From an uncultured Pelagibacteraceae bacterium (lineage in GTDB: Bacteria; Pseudomonadota; Alphaproteobacteria; Pelagibacterales; Pelagibacteraceae): 64,000 nucleotides of DNA. The DNA is taken from assembly GCA_902535745.1 (NCBI GenBank), contig CACAUR010000005.1, positions 20,237 through 84,236 on the forward strand. The letters run 5' to 3'. Below are positions 29,925 through 37,915 of this stretch, piece after piece. The notes under the pieces are model-generated. The model made no database searches and had not been told where the DNA came from. It saw only the letters and a program-made list of their open reading frames with translations. The translations under genes and the position numbers were made by a program. Positions within the stretch are counted from its first letter, which is position 1. Every line of letters starts with the position of its first letter.

Positions 29925-31609
29925 TATTGAGAGGTTTTCACAGTAGTTCTCTTCATAATGACGTACTGTTGAGCCATTGTAAGAATATTGTTGGCTGTCC
30001 AATACAGAACTAATCCTGAAGGGAAAGGTGCAAGTATTACAGTTAAAAAAACTGGAAAAAACATAAAAATTTTCTTTTGTATATCATCTTGTGGAGCTGG
30101 ATTAAGTTTCTGTTGCGCCCACATTGTTAAGCCCATCAATATTGGTAACGCACCAATGATTAAAAAGTCAGGTGGTGACCATGGTATCAGTCCAAATAAA
30201 TTAAAAATTGATGTTGGGTCTTTTTCAGAAAGATCTTTTATCCATCCAAAAAAGGGCTGGTGTCTCATTTCAATTGTTACAAACAACATTTTATAAATAG
30301 CGAAAAAAAATGGTATAGAAATTAAAATTGGCACGCAACCACTTACAGGATTAACTCCTTCCTTTTTATAAAGCTGCATAATTGCTTGCTGAAGTTTCAT
30401 CTTATCATCTTTATGCACTTCTTTAAGACGAGCCATTTCGGGTTGCAAAATTTTCATACGACTCATTGATCTAAATGCATAATTATTGAGTGGAAAGAAC
30501 AATAATCTTAAACAAACAGTTATTAATATAATTGCTAATCCATAATTTCCTGCAAGTTTAAAAAAGTAATCGTTTAAAAAGAATAAAGGTTTTACAATCC
30601 AATAAAACCAACCCCAGTCAATTACCAGATCAAATTTTGATAATCCCAATTTCTCATTGTACTCATCAATTACATCTACCTCTTTTGCAGCAATAACAAT
30701 ATCAACTTTATTACTAATTTGCTTATTTGGTTCTGCCTCTAAAGCCTCAGTTTCTATAAAACTAATTTTGAATTTTTCACTATACTCAAAATCTGCTCTA
30801 AAATTTTTATTCTTTTCTGGTATTAAACTTGTTAGCCAGTATTTGTCAGTGATACCTAGAAAACCTTTTTCAGCATTGATTGAATATTTTTTGTCTATTA
30901 CATCATCATAATCTTTCTCCACTAACTGATCATCAAACACCCCAAGCGGTCCCTCATGTAAAATAAAAAAATTAACTATGTCTTTAGGAATATTTTTTCT
31001 GATAATTTGGCTATAGGGATAAAAATTATATGTTTTATTAGTATTATTTTTTATTTTTTGGTTAATAGTGAATAAAAATTTATTATCAATGCTAATAATT
31101 TTTTCAAAAGTGAGTCCTTGAGCACTTTTCCACATTAATTTAACGTCGTTTCCCGGTGAAAGTTTTATGTTGCCCTCTACTTTCCATTTCGATTTATTAT
31201 TCGGTAAATCAATATTTTTGTTGTTAGTTACCCAGCCTGTTTCTAAATAATATGTATCAGAAGCATTTCTTGGATTTAGTAGCACAACCTTTTTTGTACC
31301 CTCGAGTTTTTCATTGTAATTTTTAAAAAGTAAATCGTCTATAATTGCACCTTTTAAAGAAATAGAACCTTTAATGTTATCATTTTCAAATATAATTCTT
31401 TTATCTTTATTTAAAGCTTCTTTTCTTGAAAGAAGATTATTAGTTTCGGAATTTTCTATTTCTGGAGCATCTAAACTTTTAACCGAGTCTATTCTTTTTT
31501 GTTTTATTTTTTCTCTATCTTCTGGCGAAGGTGAAAAAAATAAGGCCCACAAAACAATTATTGCTGCACTAAGTGATATAGCTGCGATTATATTTTTATT
31601 TGAGTCCAT
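29924..31609 (-). CDS. yidC: Membrane protein insertase YidC
   Basis: Inserts proteins into the inner membrane, with or without SecYEG. 561 residues: an N-terminal membrane anchor (about 6-25), a long periplasmic domain (about 55-330), then the C-terminal core of five membrane helices with 'PLNNYAFRSMSRMKILQPEM' and 'GCVPILISIPFFFAIYKML'. It follows yidD by 3 nt in the rpmH-rnpA-yidD-yidC set. Confidence 0.97.
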   Translation of the reverse strand: MDSNKNIIAAISLSAAIIVLWALFFSPSPEDREKIKQKRIDSVKSLDAPEIENSETNNLLSRKEALNKDKRIIFENDNIKGSISLKGAIIDDLLFKNYNEKLEGTKKVVLLNPRNASDTYYLETGWVTNNKNIDLPNNKSKWKVEGNIKLSPGNDVKLMWKSAQGLTFEKIISIDNKFLFTINQKIKNNTNKTYNFYPYSQIIRKNIPKDIVNFFILHEGPLGVFDDQLVEKDYDDVIDKKYSINAEKGFLGITDKYWLTSLIPEKNKNFRADFEYSEKFKISFIETEALEAEPNKQISNKVDIVIAAKEVDVIDEYNEKLGLSKFDLVIDWGWFYWIVKPLFFLNDYFFKLAGNYGLAIILITVCLRLLFFPLNNYAFRSMSRMKILQPEMARLKEVHKDDKMKLQQAIMQLYKKEGVNPVSGCVPILISIPFFFAIYKMLFVTIEMRHQPFFGWIKDLSEKDPTSIFNLFGLIPWSPPDFLIIGALPILMGLTMWAQQKLNPAPQDDIQKKIFMFFPVFLTVILAPFPSGLVLYWTANNILTMAQQYVIMKRTTVKTSQ

Positions 31610-31612
31610 CTT

Positions 31613-31855
31613 TTAATTTTTATTTTTTTTTACTGGTTCAAATCCCTCACCACCACCAAGGAATTTAATAGGATGACAACTCAAAACTCTTTTGGTGCCT
31701 TTGAAAAAACCTTTAATCAAACCATACTCCTTTAAAGACTCTATAAAATACTCTGAACAAGTTGGTAAATACCTACAGTTGTTACCCAGCAAAGGTGAGA
31801 TTAAGTACTGATAAAACTTTATTATCTTGATAATAATCTTGGTTAAAATCTTCAT
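31613..31855 (-). CDS. yidD: Membrane protein insertion efficiency factor YidD
   Basis: An 80-residue protein with the YidD core 'NNCRYLPTCSEYFIESLKEYG' and 'CHP'. It assists YidC and overlaps the end of rnpA by one base. Its position between rnpA and yidC is the usual one. Confidence 0.95.
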   Translation of the reverse strand: MKILTKIIIKIIKFYQYLISPLLGNNCRYLPTCSEYFIESLKEYGLIKGFFKGTKRVLSCHPIKFLGGGEGFEPVKKNKN

Positions 31856-32196
31856 TAACTTATTTTTTCAAAACTTTTTTGTAATGCCTCTTTAATTTCA
31901 TTGTATTTTTCCTCTAAAACACTTTTTTTTGCAAGAACTAAATAAGAAAAGTTAAGATTTAATTTAGCTATTTTAGTTATTGCATATGTCATATTTTTAA
32001 GCCTTCTTTTTATCTTATTTCTATCAACAGCTTTACCCATTTTCTTTTTTGCTACAAAACTAATATTGAGACATGTATTTTTTTTATCAGGAATTTTTTT
32101 AAAAAAAATCGTCAGATAAGAATTAGAAATTTTTCTTCCATTAAGAATTTTTTTAAAGTCCTCATTCTTTGAGAGACTTTTGATTTTAATATTCAT
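31855..32196 (-). CDS. rnpA: Ribonuclease P protein component
   Basis: Protein partner of the RNase P RNA, which matures the 5' ends of tRNAs. 113 residues, basic. The hallmark 'VDRNKIKRRLKNM' corresponds to the family RNR motif. Its ATG overlaps the rpmH stop by one base. The RNase P RNA gene is not in the window. Confidence 0.94.
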   Translation of the reverse strand: MNIKIKSLSKNEDFKKILNGRKISNSYLTIFFKKIPDKKNTCLNISFVAKKKMGKAVDRNKIKRRLKNMTYAITKIAKLNLNFSYLVLAKKSVLEEKYNEIKEALQKSFEKIS

Positions 32197-32330
32197 TAAA
32201 CAGTAAGTTTTTTTCGACCTTTTTTTCTTCTTCTGGCAAGAAGTTTTTTTCCACCTTTTGTTTTCATTTTTGATCTAAATCCGTGGCGTCTTTTTCTGAC
32301 AAGTTTACTTGGTTGATAAGTTCTTTTCAT
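32196..32330 (-). CDS. rpmH: 50S ribosomal protein L34 (missed by the ORF track)
   Basis: A 44-residue ORF too short for the track. Translation of the minus strand from the ATG at 32330 begins '[18 protein letters not shown]' and continues '[18 protein letters not shown]', the standard L34 sequence. Its stop overlaps the rnpA start by one base (TAATG). It heads the rpmH-rnpA-yidD-yidC-argB operon and is divergent from the VTT-domain gene over about 57 bp. Confidence 0.97.
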   Translation of the reverse strand: MKRTYQPSKLVRKRRHGFRSKMKTKGGKKLLARRRKKGRKKLTV

Positions 32331-32387
32331 AAGATTTTAATTATGTAGTATTAAAAATTTAAGTACTTATAATGTAAAATCTATAAT

Positions 32388-33110
32388 ATGCAAACTATGA
32401 AAAATGTAAAAATATGGTTAGGTTTAGCCTATATTATATTCCTGGGATTGTTTTTATACTTCTTGTTAACTTACATAAGTATTGAGGAATTAACTTCATA
32501 TAGTTTTCTCAAATCAAATAGTGAGTATCTAATTAATTTTAAACAAAATAAAATAATGTTCACATCTTTTATATTTGTTCTATTTGGAATTGTTTGGATT
32601 TCTTTACTTCAAGGATTTGGGTCTCCATTAGGATTGATTTGTGGATATATTTTCGGACCTTACTTTGGAACTTTAATTTTTTCATTAACTTTTGCTTTAG
32701 GATCTAGTGTAACTTTTATTGTTGCTAATTATTTTTTTAAAAACTACATCATTGAAAAAATACAAAATAAGTATCAATATCTAAATGATAAAATAAGAAA
32801 TAATCAGCTTTTAGCGGTTGGCCTCCTAAGATTTCTTGGTGGAATTCCGACTCAGATTCAAAATTTAATACCTGTATTATTTGATGTAAAATTAAAAAAC
32901 TATTTTTTTGGGACCTTACTTGGAGTTATTATTCAAGCATTTATAGTTTGTTCACTAGGATCAGCTTTAGAAAAAAAAATATATGAAAATGATGAATTAC
33001 CTAAATTATTTGATCTTCTAAAAACTCAAGAAATTTATTTACCAATATCGGCTATAATATTTTTGTTCTTTTTAACATTTATTTTAAGAAAATTTTTCTT
33101 TGAAAAGTAA
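32388..33110 (+). CDS. VTT-domain (TVP38/TMEM64 family) membrane protein
   Basis: 240 residues with about five membrane helices. The family core is 'GSPLGLICGYIFGPYFGTLIF', followed by 'LLRFLGGIPTQIQNLIPVLF'. Related DedA/TVP38 proteins are implicated in lipid scrambling or polyprenyl carrier transport in the inner membrane. The start could be ATG 32388 or 32397; the difference is three residues. It ends on the base before the minus-strand tRNA-Thr. Substrate unknown. Confidence 0.85.
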   Translation: MQTMKNVKIWLGLAYIIFLGLFLYFLLTYISIEELTSYSFLKSNSEYLINFKQNKIMFTSFIFVLFGIVWISLLQGFGSPLGLICGYIFGPYFGTLIFSLTFALGSSVTFIVANYFFKNYIIEKIQNKYQYLNDKIRNNQLLAVGLLRFLGGIPTQIQNLIPVLFDVKLKNYFFGTLLGVIIQAFIVCSLGSALEKKIYENDELPKLFDLLKTQEIYLPISAIIFLFFLTFILRKFFFEK

Positions 33111-33185
33111 TGGTGCCCTCGATGAGAATCTAACTCATGACTGACCCTTACCAAGGGCCTGTTTTAACACTAAAACTACAAGGGC
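33111..33185 (-). tRNA. tRNA-Thr(GGT), with atypical D and T loops
   Basis: On the minus strand: acceptor GCCCTTG pairs with CGAGGGC (one G-U), D stem GTTT/AAAC, anticodon stem GGCCC/GGGTC around loop TTGGTAA (anticodon GGT, decodes ACC/ACU), and T stem ATGAG/CTCAT with loop TTAGATT; then A73 and encoded CCA. The D loop is TAGTGTTA, which lacks the usual GG, and T-loop position 56 is A instead of C. All four stems are intact, so it is probably functional. Confidence 0.85.
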
Positions 33186-33227
33186 GAGCAAATAAAAATA
33201 GTGTAAAAATCAATAAAATTCAAATTT

Positions 33228-33261
33228 TTGACTTAATTTTTTATTTTATTATAGCTATAAT
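33228..33261 (+). promoter_or_regulatory. Promoter candidate before the small basic protein gene
   Basis: TTGACT at 33228-33233 is followed after 16 bp by TATAGC; a perfect TATAAT also occurs at 33256-33261 but at a 22-bp spacing. The gene starts at 33279. Visual match only. Confidence 0.4.
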
Positions 33262-33278
33262 AATTTTTTGGTAATTTT

Positions 33279-33473
33279 ATGGGAATTCATTACGACTATA
33301 AATCGACGAGAGGCGCTAAAGCTATGGAGAAGCAGGCTAAAAGAGAAAAGAAATTAGCTGAGCGAAGAGCCAAAAAACAATCTAAGCAGGGAACAAATAA
33401 ATCTGAAGATAAAACGATACCAATTGATCAAGTTGTAACTTTGGAACATCTTACAAATCCTGAGAAAAAATAA
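33279..33473 (+). CDS. Small basic protein, unknown function
   Basis: 64 residues, Lys/Arg-rich in the middle ('KAMEKQAKREKKLAERRAKKQ') and more acidic at the end. It is predicted to be helical with no membrane span or known domain that I recognise. A promoter-like sequence lies upstream. Gene order: tRNA-Thr (opposite strand), this gene, a 37-residue basic ORF, dcd. Short hypothetical proteins like this are frequent in streamlined genomes; the function is unknown. Confidence 0.6.
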   Translation: MGIHYDYKSTRGAKAMEKQAKREKKLAERRAKKQSKQGTNKSEDKTIPIDQVVTLEHLTNPEKK

Positions 33474-33481
33474 ACTTTTTA

Positions 33482-33595
33482 ATGAATTCTAAAAGAAAGC
33501 CTTCTAAGCTTGATCTCGAGAAAGCCCTTAGAAAAAATTTAAGAAAGAGAAAAATTCACAAACGAAAAAATCAAAACAATGATTCTAAACGATAA
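33482..33595 (+). CDS. 37-residue basic ORF overlapping dcd
   Basis: An ORF below the track's length limit: 'MNSKRKPSKLDLEKALRKN' then 'RKRKIHKRK' to the stop. It is extremely basic, like the preceding 64-residue protein, and starts 9 nt after its stop. Its end overlaps the dcd start by 17 bp in another frame. Close spacing suggests a cotranscribed small protein, but there is no homology evidence. Confidence 0.45.
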   Translation: MNSKRKPSKLDLEKALRKNLRKRKIHKRKNQNNDSKR

Positions 33596-34130
33596 ACAAA
33601 TTAAAGAACTTGCAGAAAAACAGGAGATGATTAGTCCATTTATAAGCGAAAGTGTTTCTAAAGGCATTAGTCATGGACTCAACTCTTTTGGCTACGATTT
33701 AAGATGTGGCTCAGAATTTAAAATTTTTACAAATATAAAAGGAGCTACCGCTGATCCAAAGAATTTTAGTGAGGATAATTTTATAACAATTAAAGGTGAA
33801 GAATCTGTTTTAATCCCTCCAAATTCTTTCGCACTAGCAAGTAGTCTTGAGTATTTTAAAATGCCAAGAAATGTGACCGGATTAGTAACTGCTAAGAGTA
33901 CTTATGCAAGATGTGGACTTGGAACTCCCCCCACAGTTTTAGAGGCAGGTTGGCATGGCAACTTAGTTTTAGAATTTTCAAATCATACAAGCAACTCTAT
34001 TAAATTATATGCAAATAGTGGAGCAGCGCAAATTTTGTTCTTTAGCGGAGATCAGCCAGAGGTATCATATTCTGATAGAAAAGGAAAATATCAAGGTCAA
34101 GTTGGTATAACTTTAGCAAAATCAAAATAG
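33579..34130 (+). CDS. dcd: dCTP deaminase
   Basis: Deaminates dCTP to dUTP, supplying dTTP synthesis. 183 residues (family about 188). 'FGYDLRCGSEFKIF' and the active-site region 'TAKSTYARCGLG', followed by 'EAGWHGNLVLEFSN', identify it; the C-terminal 'KYQGQVGITLAK' closes the active site. It is one base from murA. Confidence 0.94.
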   Translation: MILNDKQIKELAEKQEMISPFISESVSKGISHGLNSFGYDLRCGSEFKIFTNIKGATADPKNFSEDNFITIKGEESVLIPPNSFALASSLEYFKMPRNVTGLVTAKSTYARCGLGTPPTVLEAGWHGNLVLEFSNHTSNSIKLYANSGAAQILFFSGDQPEVSYSDRKGKYQGQVGITLAKSK

Positions 34131-34131
34131 T

Positions 34132-35400
34132 ATGAAAAGATTTGTAATTACTGGCCCAAGCAAAGCCGTTAATGGTATAGTAAATATAAGTGGTGCAAAA
34201 AATTCATGCCTTCCCCTTATGGCGGCATCTATTCTATTTAAGAAAGAAGTAATTTTAAGAAATGTTCCTTTAGTCCAAGACGTTCTTACAATGAAAGATC
34301 TTTTGATTTCTTTAGGTTCCAAAGTAAAAATTTTAGAGAAAAAAAAGATTATGATTATTACAAATAAAAAAGATCATAAATTAACTGTTCCTTATAATTT
34401 GGTATCTACAATGCGAGCAGGAGTTCTGACCATGGGTTCCTTACTTGGAAGATATCCAAAAAAAAAAATACGGGTTGCCCAAGGAGGAGGTTGTGCATTA
34501 GGAATCCGTGATACATCTTGGCATCTCGAAGGTTTTAAAAGTTTAGGGGCCGAACACGTTTTGGAAAAGGGATATGTAAAAATATCTTCAAAGAATGGTT
34601 TGGTAGGTAAGAGCTATAAGTTTCCAAAAATCACAGTTACAGGTACGTCAAACTTAATCATGTCTTCAGTTTTTGTGAGAGGTTCCCATATTTTAAAAAA
34701 TATATCCTTAGAACCTGAGGTAACAGATCTTATAAAATTCCTAAATAATTCAGGCGCAAATATAAAGTTTATTGGTAAAAGATCTTTAAGAATTAGAGGT
34801 GTTAAAGAGCTATTAAGTGGTAATCACAAAATTATTGGAGATAGGATAGAAGCATTTAGTTATCTTTGTGTGGGAGCAATTACTAAAGGTAGTGTGAAGG
34901 TTGCGAACATAAATCCTAAATTTTTACCTTCAGAGCTAAAGATATTAAAAAAAATAGGTTTTAAAATTGGTGTAAGTAAAAATTCTATAAAATTAAGTAC
35001 TATAAAAAAATTAAAACCTGTAAACGTCAAAACTGGGCCATGGCCTGGATTTGCAACAGATTGTTTACCAGTTTTAATACCTGTTTTGACAAGAATTTTT
35101 GGGCGAAGTAAAATTAAAGAGACGATTTTTACAAATAGATTTATGGCTGTGCCCGAACTTAATAGAATGGGCGCAGATATAAAAATTAAAAAAGACTTTG
35201 CAGTAATCAAAGGAGAAAAAAAATTGAACTCCGCTGATTGTATTTCATCTGATCTTAGAACTACTTTCTCAATAATATTGGGTGCAATCGCAGCGAAGGG
35301 ATCGTCAACAATATCAAGAATTTATCATGGATTGAGAGGGTACTCAAATCTTCAGCATAAATTAAGAAAACTTGGTATTAAAGTAAAAATGAAAATATAA
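34132..35400 (+). CDS. murA: UDP-N-acetylglucosamine 1-carboxyvinyltransferase
   Basis: First committed step of peptidoglycan synthesis (adds enolpyruvate from PEP). 422 residues. 'NISGAKNSCLPLMAASIL' opens the protein, and the catalytic Cys is present in 'VAQGGGCALGIRD', so it is the fosfomycin-sensitive Cys type by residue. The usual 'RPVD' after the Cys loop is changed to 'RDTS'. It leads the conserved murA-DUF2948-hisD order and overlaps the next gene by one base. Confidence 0.95.
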   Translation: MKRFVITGPSKAVNGIVNISGAKNSCLPLMAASILFKKEVILRNVPLVQDVLTMKDLLISLGSKVKILEKKKIMIITNKKDHKLTVPYNLVSTMRAGVLTMGSLLGRYPKKKIRVAQGGGCALGIRDTSWHLEGFKSLGAEHVLEKGYVKISSKNGLVGKSYKFPKITVTGTSNLIMSSVFVRGSHILKNISLEPEVTDLIKFLNNSGANIKFIGKRSLRIRGVKELLSGNHKIIGDRIEAFSYLCVGAITKGSVKVANINPKFLPSELKILKKIGFKIGVSKNSIKLSTIKKLKPVNVKTGPWPGFATDCLPVLIPVLTRIFGRSKIKETIFTNRFMAVPELNRMGADIKIKKDFAVIKGEKKLNSADCISSDLRTTFSIILGAIAAKGSSTISRIYHGLRGYSNLQHKLRKLGIKVKMKI

Positions 35401-35789
35401 TGGTAAAAAATTTTTTATCCAAAATATTAGCGAGAGATCCCAATGGTTTAAATATAATTTCTACATACTGTGAGGATTCAACCACAAGTGTTCCAGAGAT
35501 TAAATATCTTAAAAAAAATAAAATATTTCTACTGTCTCTAACTCGAAAATCTCTGAAGGATAACAAAAAAAGCAACATTATAAGTGTTTGTAAATTTGAA
35601 TTTATAGAAAATGTAGTAGCAAAAAATATAGATCAAAAAGACAATAAACTTAAATTAAAGTTGATTGGAATAGATCTAATGAAAATAGATAAACAATACG
35701 AAATTAATTTGTTATTTTCAGATAATCGTTTTATAACCCTATATTCTGAAATTATAGAGGTTACATTGGAGGATTTAAAAAAGAAATAA
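35400..35789 (+). CDS. DUF2948-family protein
   Basis: 129 residues, soluble, no signal peptide. It lies between murA and hisD, the position where alphaproteobacteria carry a DUF2948 gene. 'LARDPNGLNIISTYCEDSTT' and 'FEFIENVVAKNID' fit that family's layout. The start overlaps the murA stop by one base. Function is unknown; the assignment leans on synteny. Confidence 0.65.
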   Translation: MVKNFLSKILARDPNGLNIISTYCEDSTTSVPEIKYLKKNKIFLLSLTRKSLKDNKKSNIISVCKFEFIENVVAKNIDQKDNKLKLKLIGIDLMKIDKQYEINLLFSDNRFITLYSEIIEVTLEDLKKK

Positions 35790-35790
35790 A

Positions 35791-37076
35791 ATGAAAGTAA
35801 TTTCCGCAAAAAATAAGAATTTTGATAAAATTTTAAATAATCTTCTTTCTAAAAGAAAAAATAAACTTCGATCAGATTACGTTTCAGTAAAAAATATAAT
35901 TAAAGATGTTAAAAAAAATGGAGATAAAGCTTTACTAAAATATGAGAAAAGATTTAATAAAAATAAAACGATCATTCCTACCCCAAAAAAAATTAAGGAC
36001 TCCATTAAATCCTTAGACCAAAAAGTAAAAAAAGCGATAGATGCAGCTTATAATAGAATTTACAAATTCCATTCACTTCAAAAGTTTAAAGATGTTTTGT
36101 ATATTGATAAGTACCAAAATAAAGTGAAATATAAATATGTTCCACTTGAGTCAGTTGCAATTTACGTTCCAGGTTCAAAAGTTTCTTATCCATCGAGTGT
36201 TTTAATGAGCACAATACCTGCGATCGTAGCAGGTGTTAAAAGAATTGTGATGATTAATCCTGGTTACAAGGGAAAACAAAATGCTGCAGTTTTATACGCT
36301 GCAAAAAAATGCAAAATCAGAGAAATTTATTCAATTGGTGGTCCTTCAGCAATTGCAGCTGCTGCATATGGAACTAAATCAATTAAAGCTGTAAATAAAA
36401 TTGTGGGACCAGGGAACTCGTATGTGGCTTCAGCAAAAAAAGAGGTTTTTGGGGATATAGGTATTGAGTCAATGACAGCTGGACCTTCAGAGGTTCTAGT
36501 TGTTTGTGACAATAAATCTAATCCAGAATGGTTAGCAAGCGATTTAATTGCTCAAGCTGAACACGATACTCTTGCACAATGTATTTTAATCTCAAAAGAT
36601 AAAAATATTCTAAAAAAACTAAGAATGAAATAACAAATCAACTTAAAAGCATTTCGAGAAGCTCAATTGCAAAAAAGAGTTTAATGATGAATGGTGTGCT
36701 AATCTACGAAAATTCAGAAAATAAAATTGCAGAAATAATTAATAAGGTGGGCCCAGAGCATTTAGAGCTAAATGTAAAAAATTATAAGTCTTTAATTCCA
36801 AAAATAAAGAACGCAGGTTCTATTTGCTTAGGAAAATTTGCTGTGATGGCAATGACAGATTATGGGGTACCTGGCACTAATCATGTTCTTCCAACCAATA
36901 TGACCAGTAAATACTCAAGTGGATTAAGTGTTTCAGAGTTTATTAAAAAAATTTCATACATAAATTTATCAAAAAAGGGTATTGAAACTCTTGGTCCATC
37001 AGTTATAACTCTTGCAACTAATGAAGGTTTAGATGGACATGCTAAATCAATTAAAAAAAGATTAGGAGAACTATAA
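35791..37076 (+). pseudogene. hisD: Histidinol dehydrogenase, interrupted by a frameshift
   Basis: HisD catalyses the last two steps of histidine synthesis (histidinol to histidine, NAD-dependent, zinc). The track shows two ORFs: 35791-36633 (280 aa, 'GPSAIAAAAYGT', 'KIVGPGNSYVASAKKEV', 'LIAQAEHDTLAQ') and 36684-37076 (130 aa, 'NKVGPEHLELN', 'GVPGTNHVLPT'). Joined, they make one normal-length protein of about 428 residues. The break is at an A7 tract (36612-36618): a -1 shift there gives '...NILKKTKNEITNQLKSISRSSIAKKS...', which matches the family. One more A would restore the frame. Sequence error, mutation or slippage are all possible. Confidence 0.9.
36612..36618 (+). other. A7 tract at the hisD frameshift
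   Basis: Seven A residues followed by C. In the upstream reading frame they read A_AAA_AAA, a classic slippery heptamer for -1 shifting, and the -1 frame continues as conserved HisD sequence. The upstream frame ends five codons later. No obvious Shine-Dalgarno-like stimulator or strong downstream hairpin was seen by eye. Confidence 0.7.
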
Positions 37077-37078
37077 AT

Positions 37079-37294
37079 TTGTCAAAACAAGACTCTTTAG
37101 AATTTAAAGGAAAGGTTATAGACCTTTTGCCCAATGCAATGTTTAGGGTCAAATTAGAAAATAATCACATTGTTACAGCGCATACTGCTGGAAAATTAAG
37201 AAAAAACAGAATTAGAGTTTTGCAGGGAGACAATGTTACTGTAGAAGTAACTCCGTATGATCTTACAAAGGGTCGTATAACATTTAGATTTTAA
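37079..37294 (+). CDS. infA: Translation initiation factor IF-1
   Basis: 71-residue OB-fold protein that binds the ribosomal A site during initiation. '[19 protein letters not shown]', '[16 protein letters not shown]' and '[17 protein letters not shown]' are diagnostic. The start is TTG at 37079, 2 nt after the hisD stop; there is no in-frame ATG giving the conserved N-terminus. It lies at the end of murA-DUF2948-hisD-infA. tRNA-Phe begins one base after its stop. Confidence 0.96.
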   Translation: MSKQDSLEFKGKVIDLLPNAMFRVKLENNHIVTAHTAGKLRKNRIRVLQGDNVTVEVTPYDLTKGRITFRF

Positions 37295-37295
37295 T

Positions 37296-37370
37296 GGCCT
37301 TGTAGCTCAGTAGTAGAGCAGTACCCTGAAAAGGTATGTGTCGTAAGTGCGATTCTTACCAAGGCCACCA
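37296..37370 (+). tRNA. tRNA-Phe(GAA), with atypical elbow loops
   Basis: 75 nt with encoded CCA. Acceptor GGCCTTG/CAAGGCC, D stem GCTC/GAGC, anticodon stem GTACC/GGTAT (one wobble) around CTGAAAA (anticodon GAA), T stem GTAAG/CTTAC. The D loop is AGTAGTA with only one isolated G after G15 (no GG), and the T loop is TGCGATT (G at position 55). It begins one base after the infA stop, so it is likely excised from an mRNA. Confidence 0.9.
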
Positions 37371-37479
37371 CTAAAATGTAGAATAATAGCCAATTTAATC
37401 ACTTGCATCTAATTTAGAAATCTAATAATTAAACAACTTCTTTGTATAAGCAAAGAATAACTAATAAAGAAAGAGTAAA

Positions 37480-37689
37480 ATGAGTCTAAAAGGTAAAGTA
37501 AAATGGTTTAATGGAAAAAAAGGTTACGGTTTCATTGAACGTGAAGATAAAGAAAAAGATGTATTCGTTCACGCGTCTGCAGTTAGAGATGCTGGTTTAA
37601 GATTTTTAAACGAAGGTGACGAAATAACATTTGAAGTTGAAGACGGAGATAAAGGTCCTTCCGCAGTAAAACTGCAAAAAACCTCTTAA
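37480..37689 (+). CDS. Cold-shock domain protein (CspA family)
   Basis: A 69-residue OB-fold RNA/DNA-binding protein. '[19 protein letters not shown]' contains RNP1 and '[10 protein letters not shown]' contains RNP2. Cold-shock proteins act as RNA chaperones. The roughly 110-nt upstream region after tRNA-Phe has a possible -35 (TTGCAT, 37403) and an A/T-rich -10. It is followed by a spacer with several hairpins. Confidence 0.95.
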   Translation: MSLKGKVKWFNGKKGYGFIEREDKEKDVFVHASAVRDAGLRFLNEGDEITFEVEDGDKGPSAVKLQKTS

Positions 37690-37704
37690 TTCTAATTCAT
37701 CATT

Positions 37705-37751
37705 ATTGTATAGGAGTATAAAGCCCATTAGTTTTATTATTCCTATACAAT
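37705..37751 (+). terminator. Long perfect hairpin after the cold-shock gene
   Basis: ATTGTATAGGA at 37705-37715 is the exact reverse complement of TCCTATACAAT at 37741-37751, an 11-bp perfect stem with a 25-nt loop that can pair a little further. It begins 16 nt after the csp stop. No pure T run follows, so it may be a factor-independent terminator of poor type or an mRNA-stabilising 3' element. Confidence 0.55.
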
Positions 37752-37780
37752 TCATTCTTGTATTTTTGAAATTAGATGCT

Positions 37781-37859
37781 ATTTAACCTCTATGATTATG
37801 TTAAATAATACGTTTAATCCATCTCACAGACATCATACACATGCTGGCTGCACGCTAGC
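37781..37859 (+). other. Two further small inverted repeats in the csp/tRNA-His spacer
   Basis: ATTTAAC (37781-37787) pairs with GTTAAAT (37800-37806) around a 12-nt loop, and GCTGGC (37843-37848) pairs with GCTAGC (37854-37859), with one G-U, around TGCAC. With the larger hairpin upstream they occupy most of the 225-bp spacer, which has no ORF. The second is notably G+C-rich for this genome. Confidence 0.4.
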
Positions 37860-37915
37860 TATTTAATTATTTAATAAATTTAAATTTAACAACAATTAAT
37901 ATAAAATAAACATAG

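Noticed and set aside
29104-29946. Plus-strand ORFs of 89 and 155 aa opposite argB
   Set aside because: Shadow frames of a conserved gene, no start context or recognisable domain.
29925-30002. Upstream extension of argB in the track
   Set aside because: It lies inside yidC in another frame; the ATG at 29924 overlaps the yidC stop by one base and matches the normal ArgB N-terminus.
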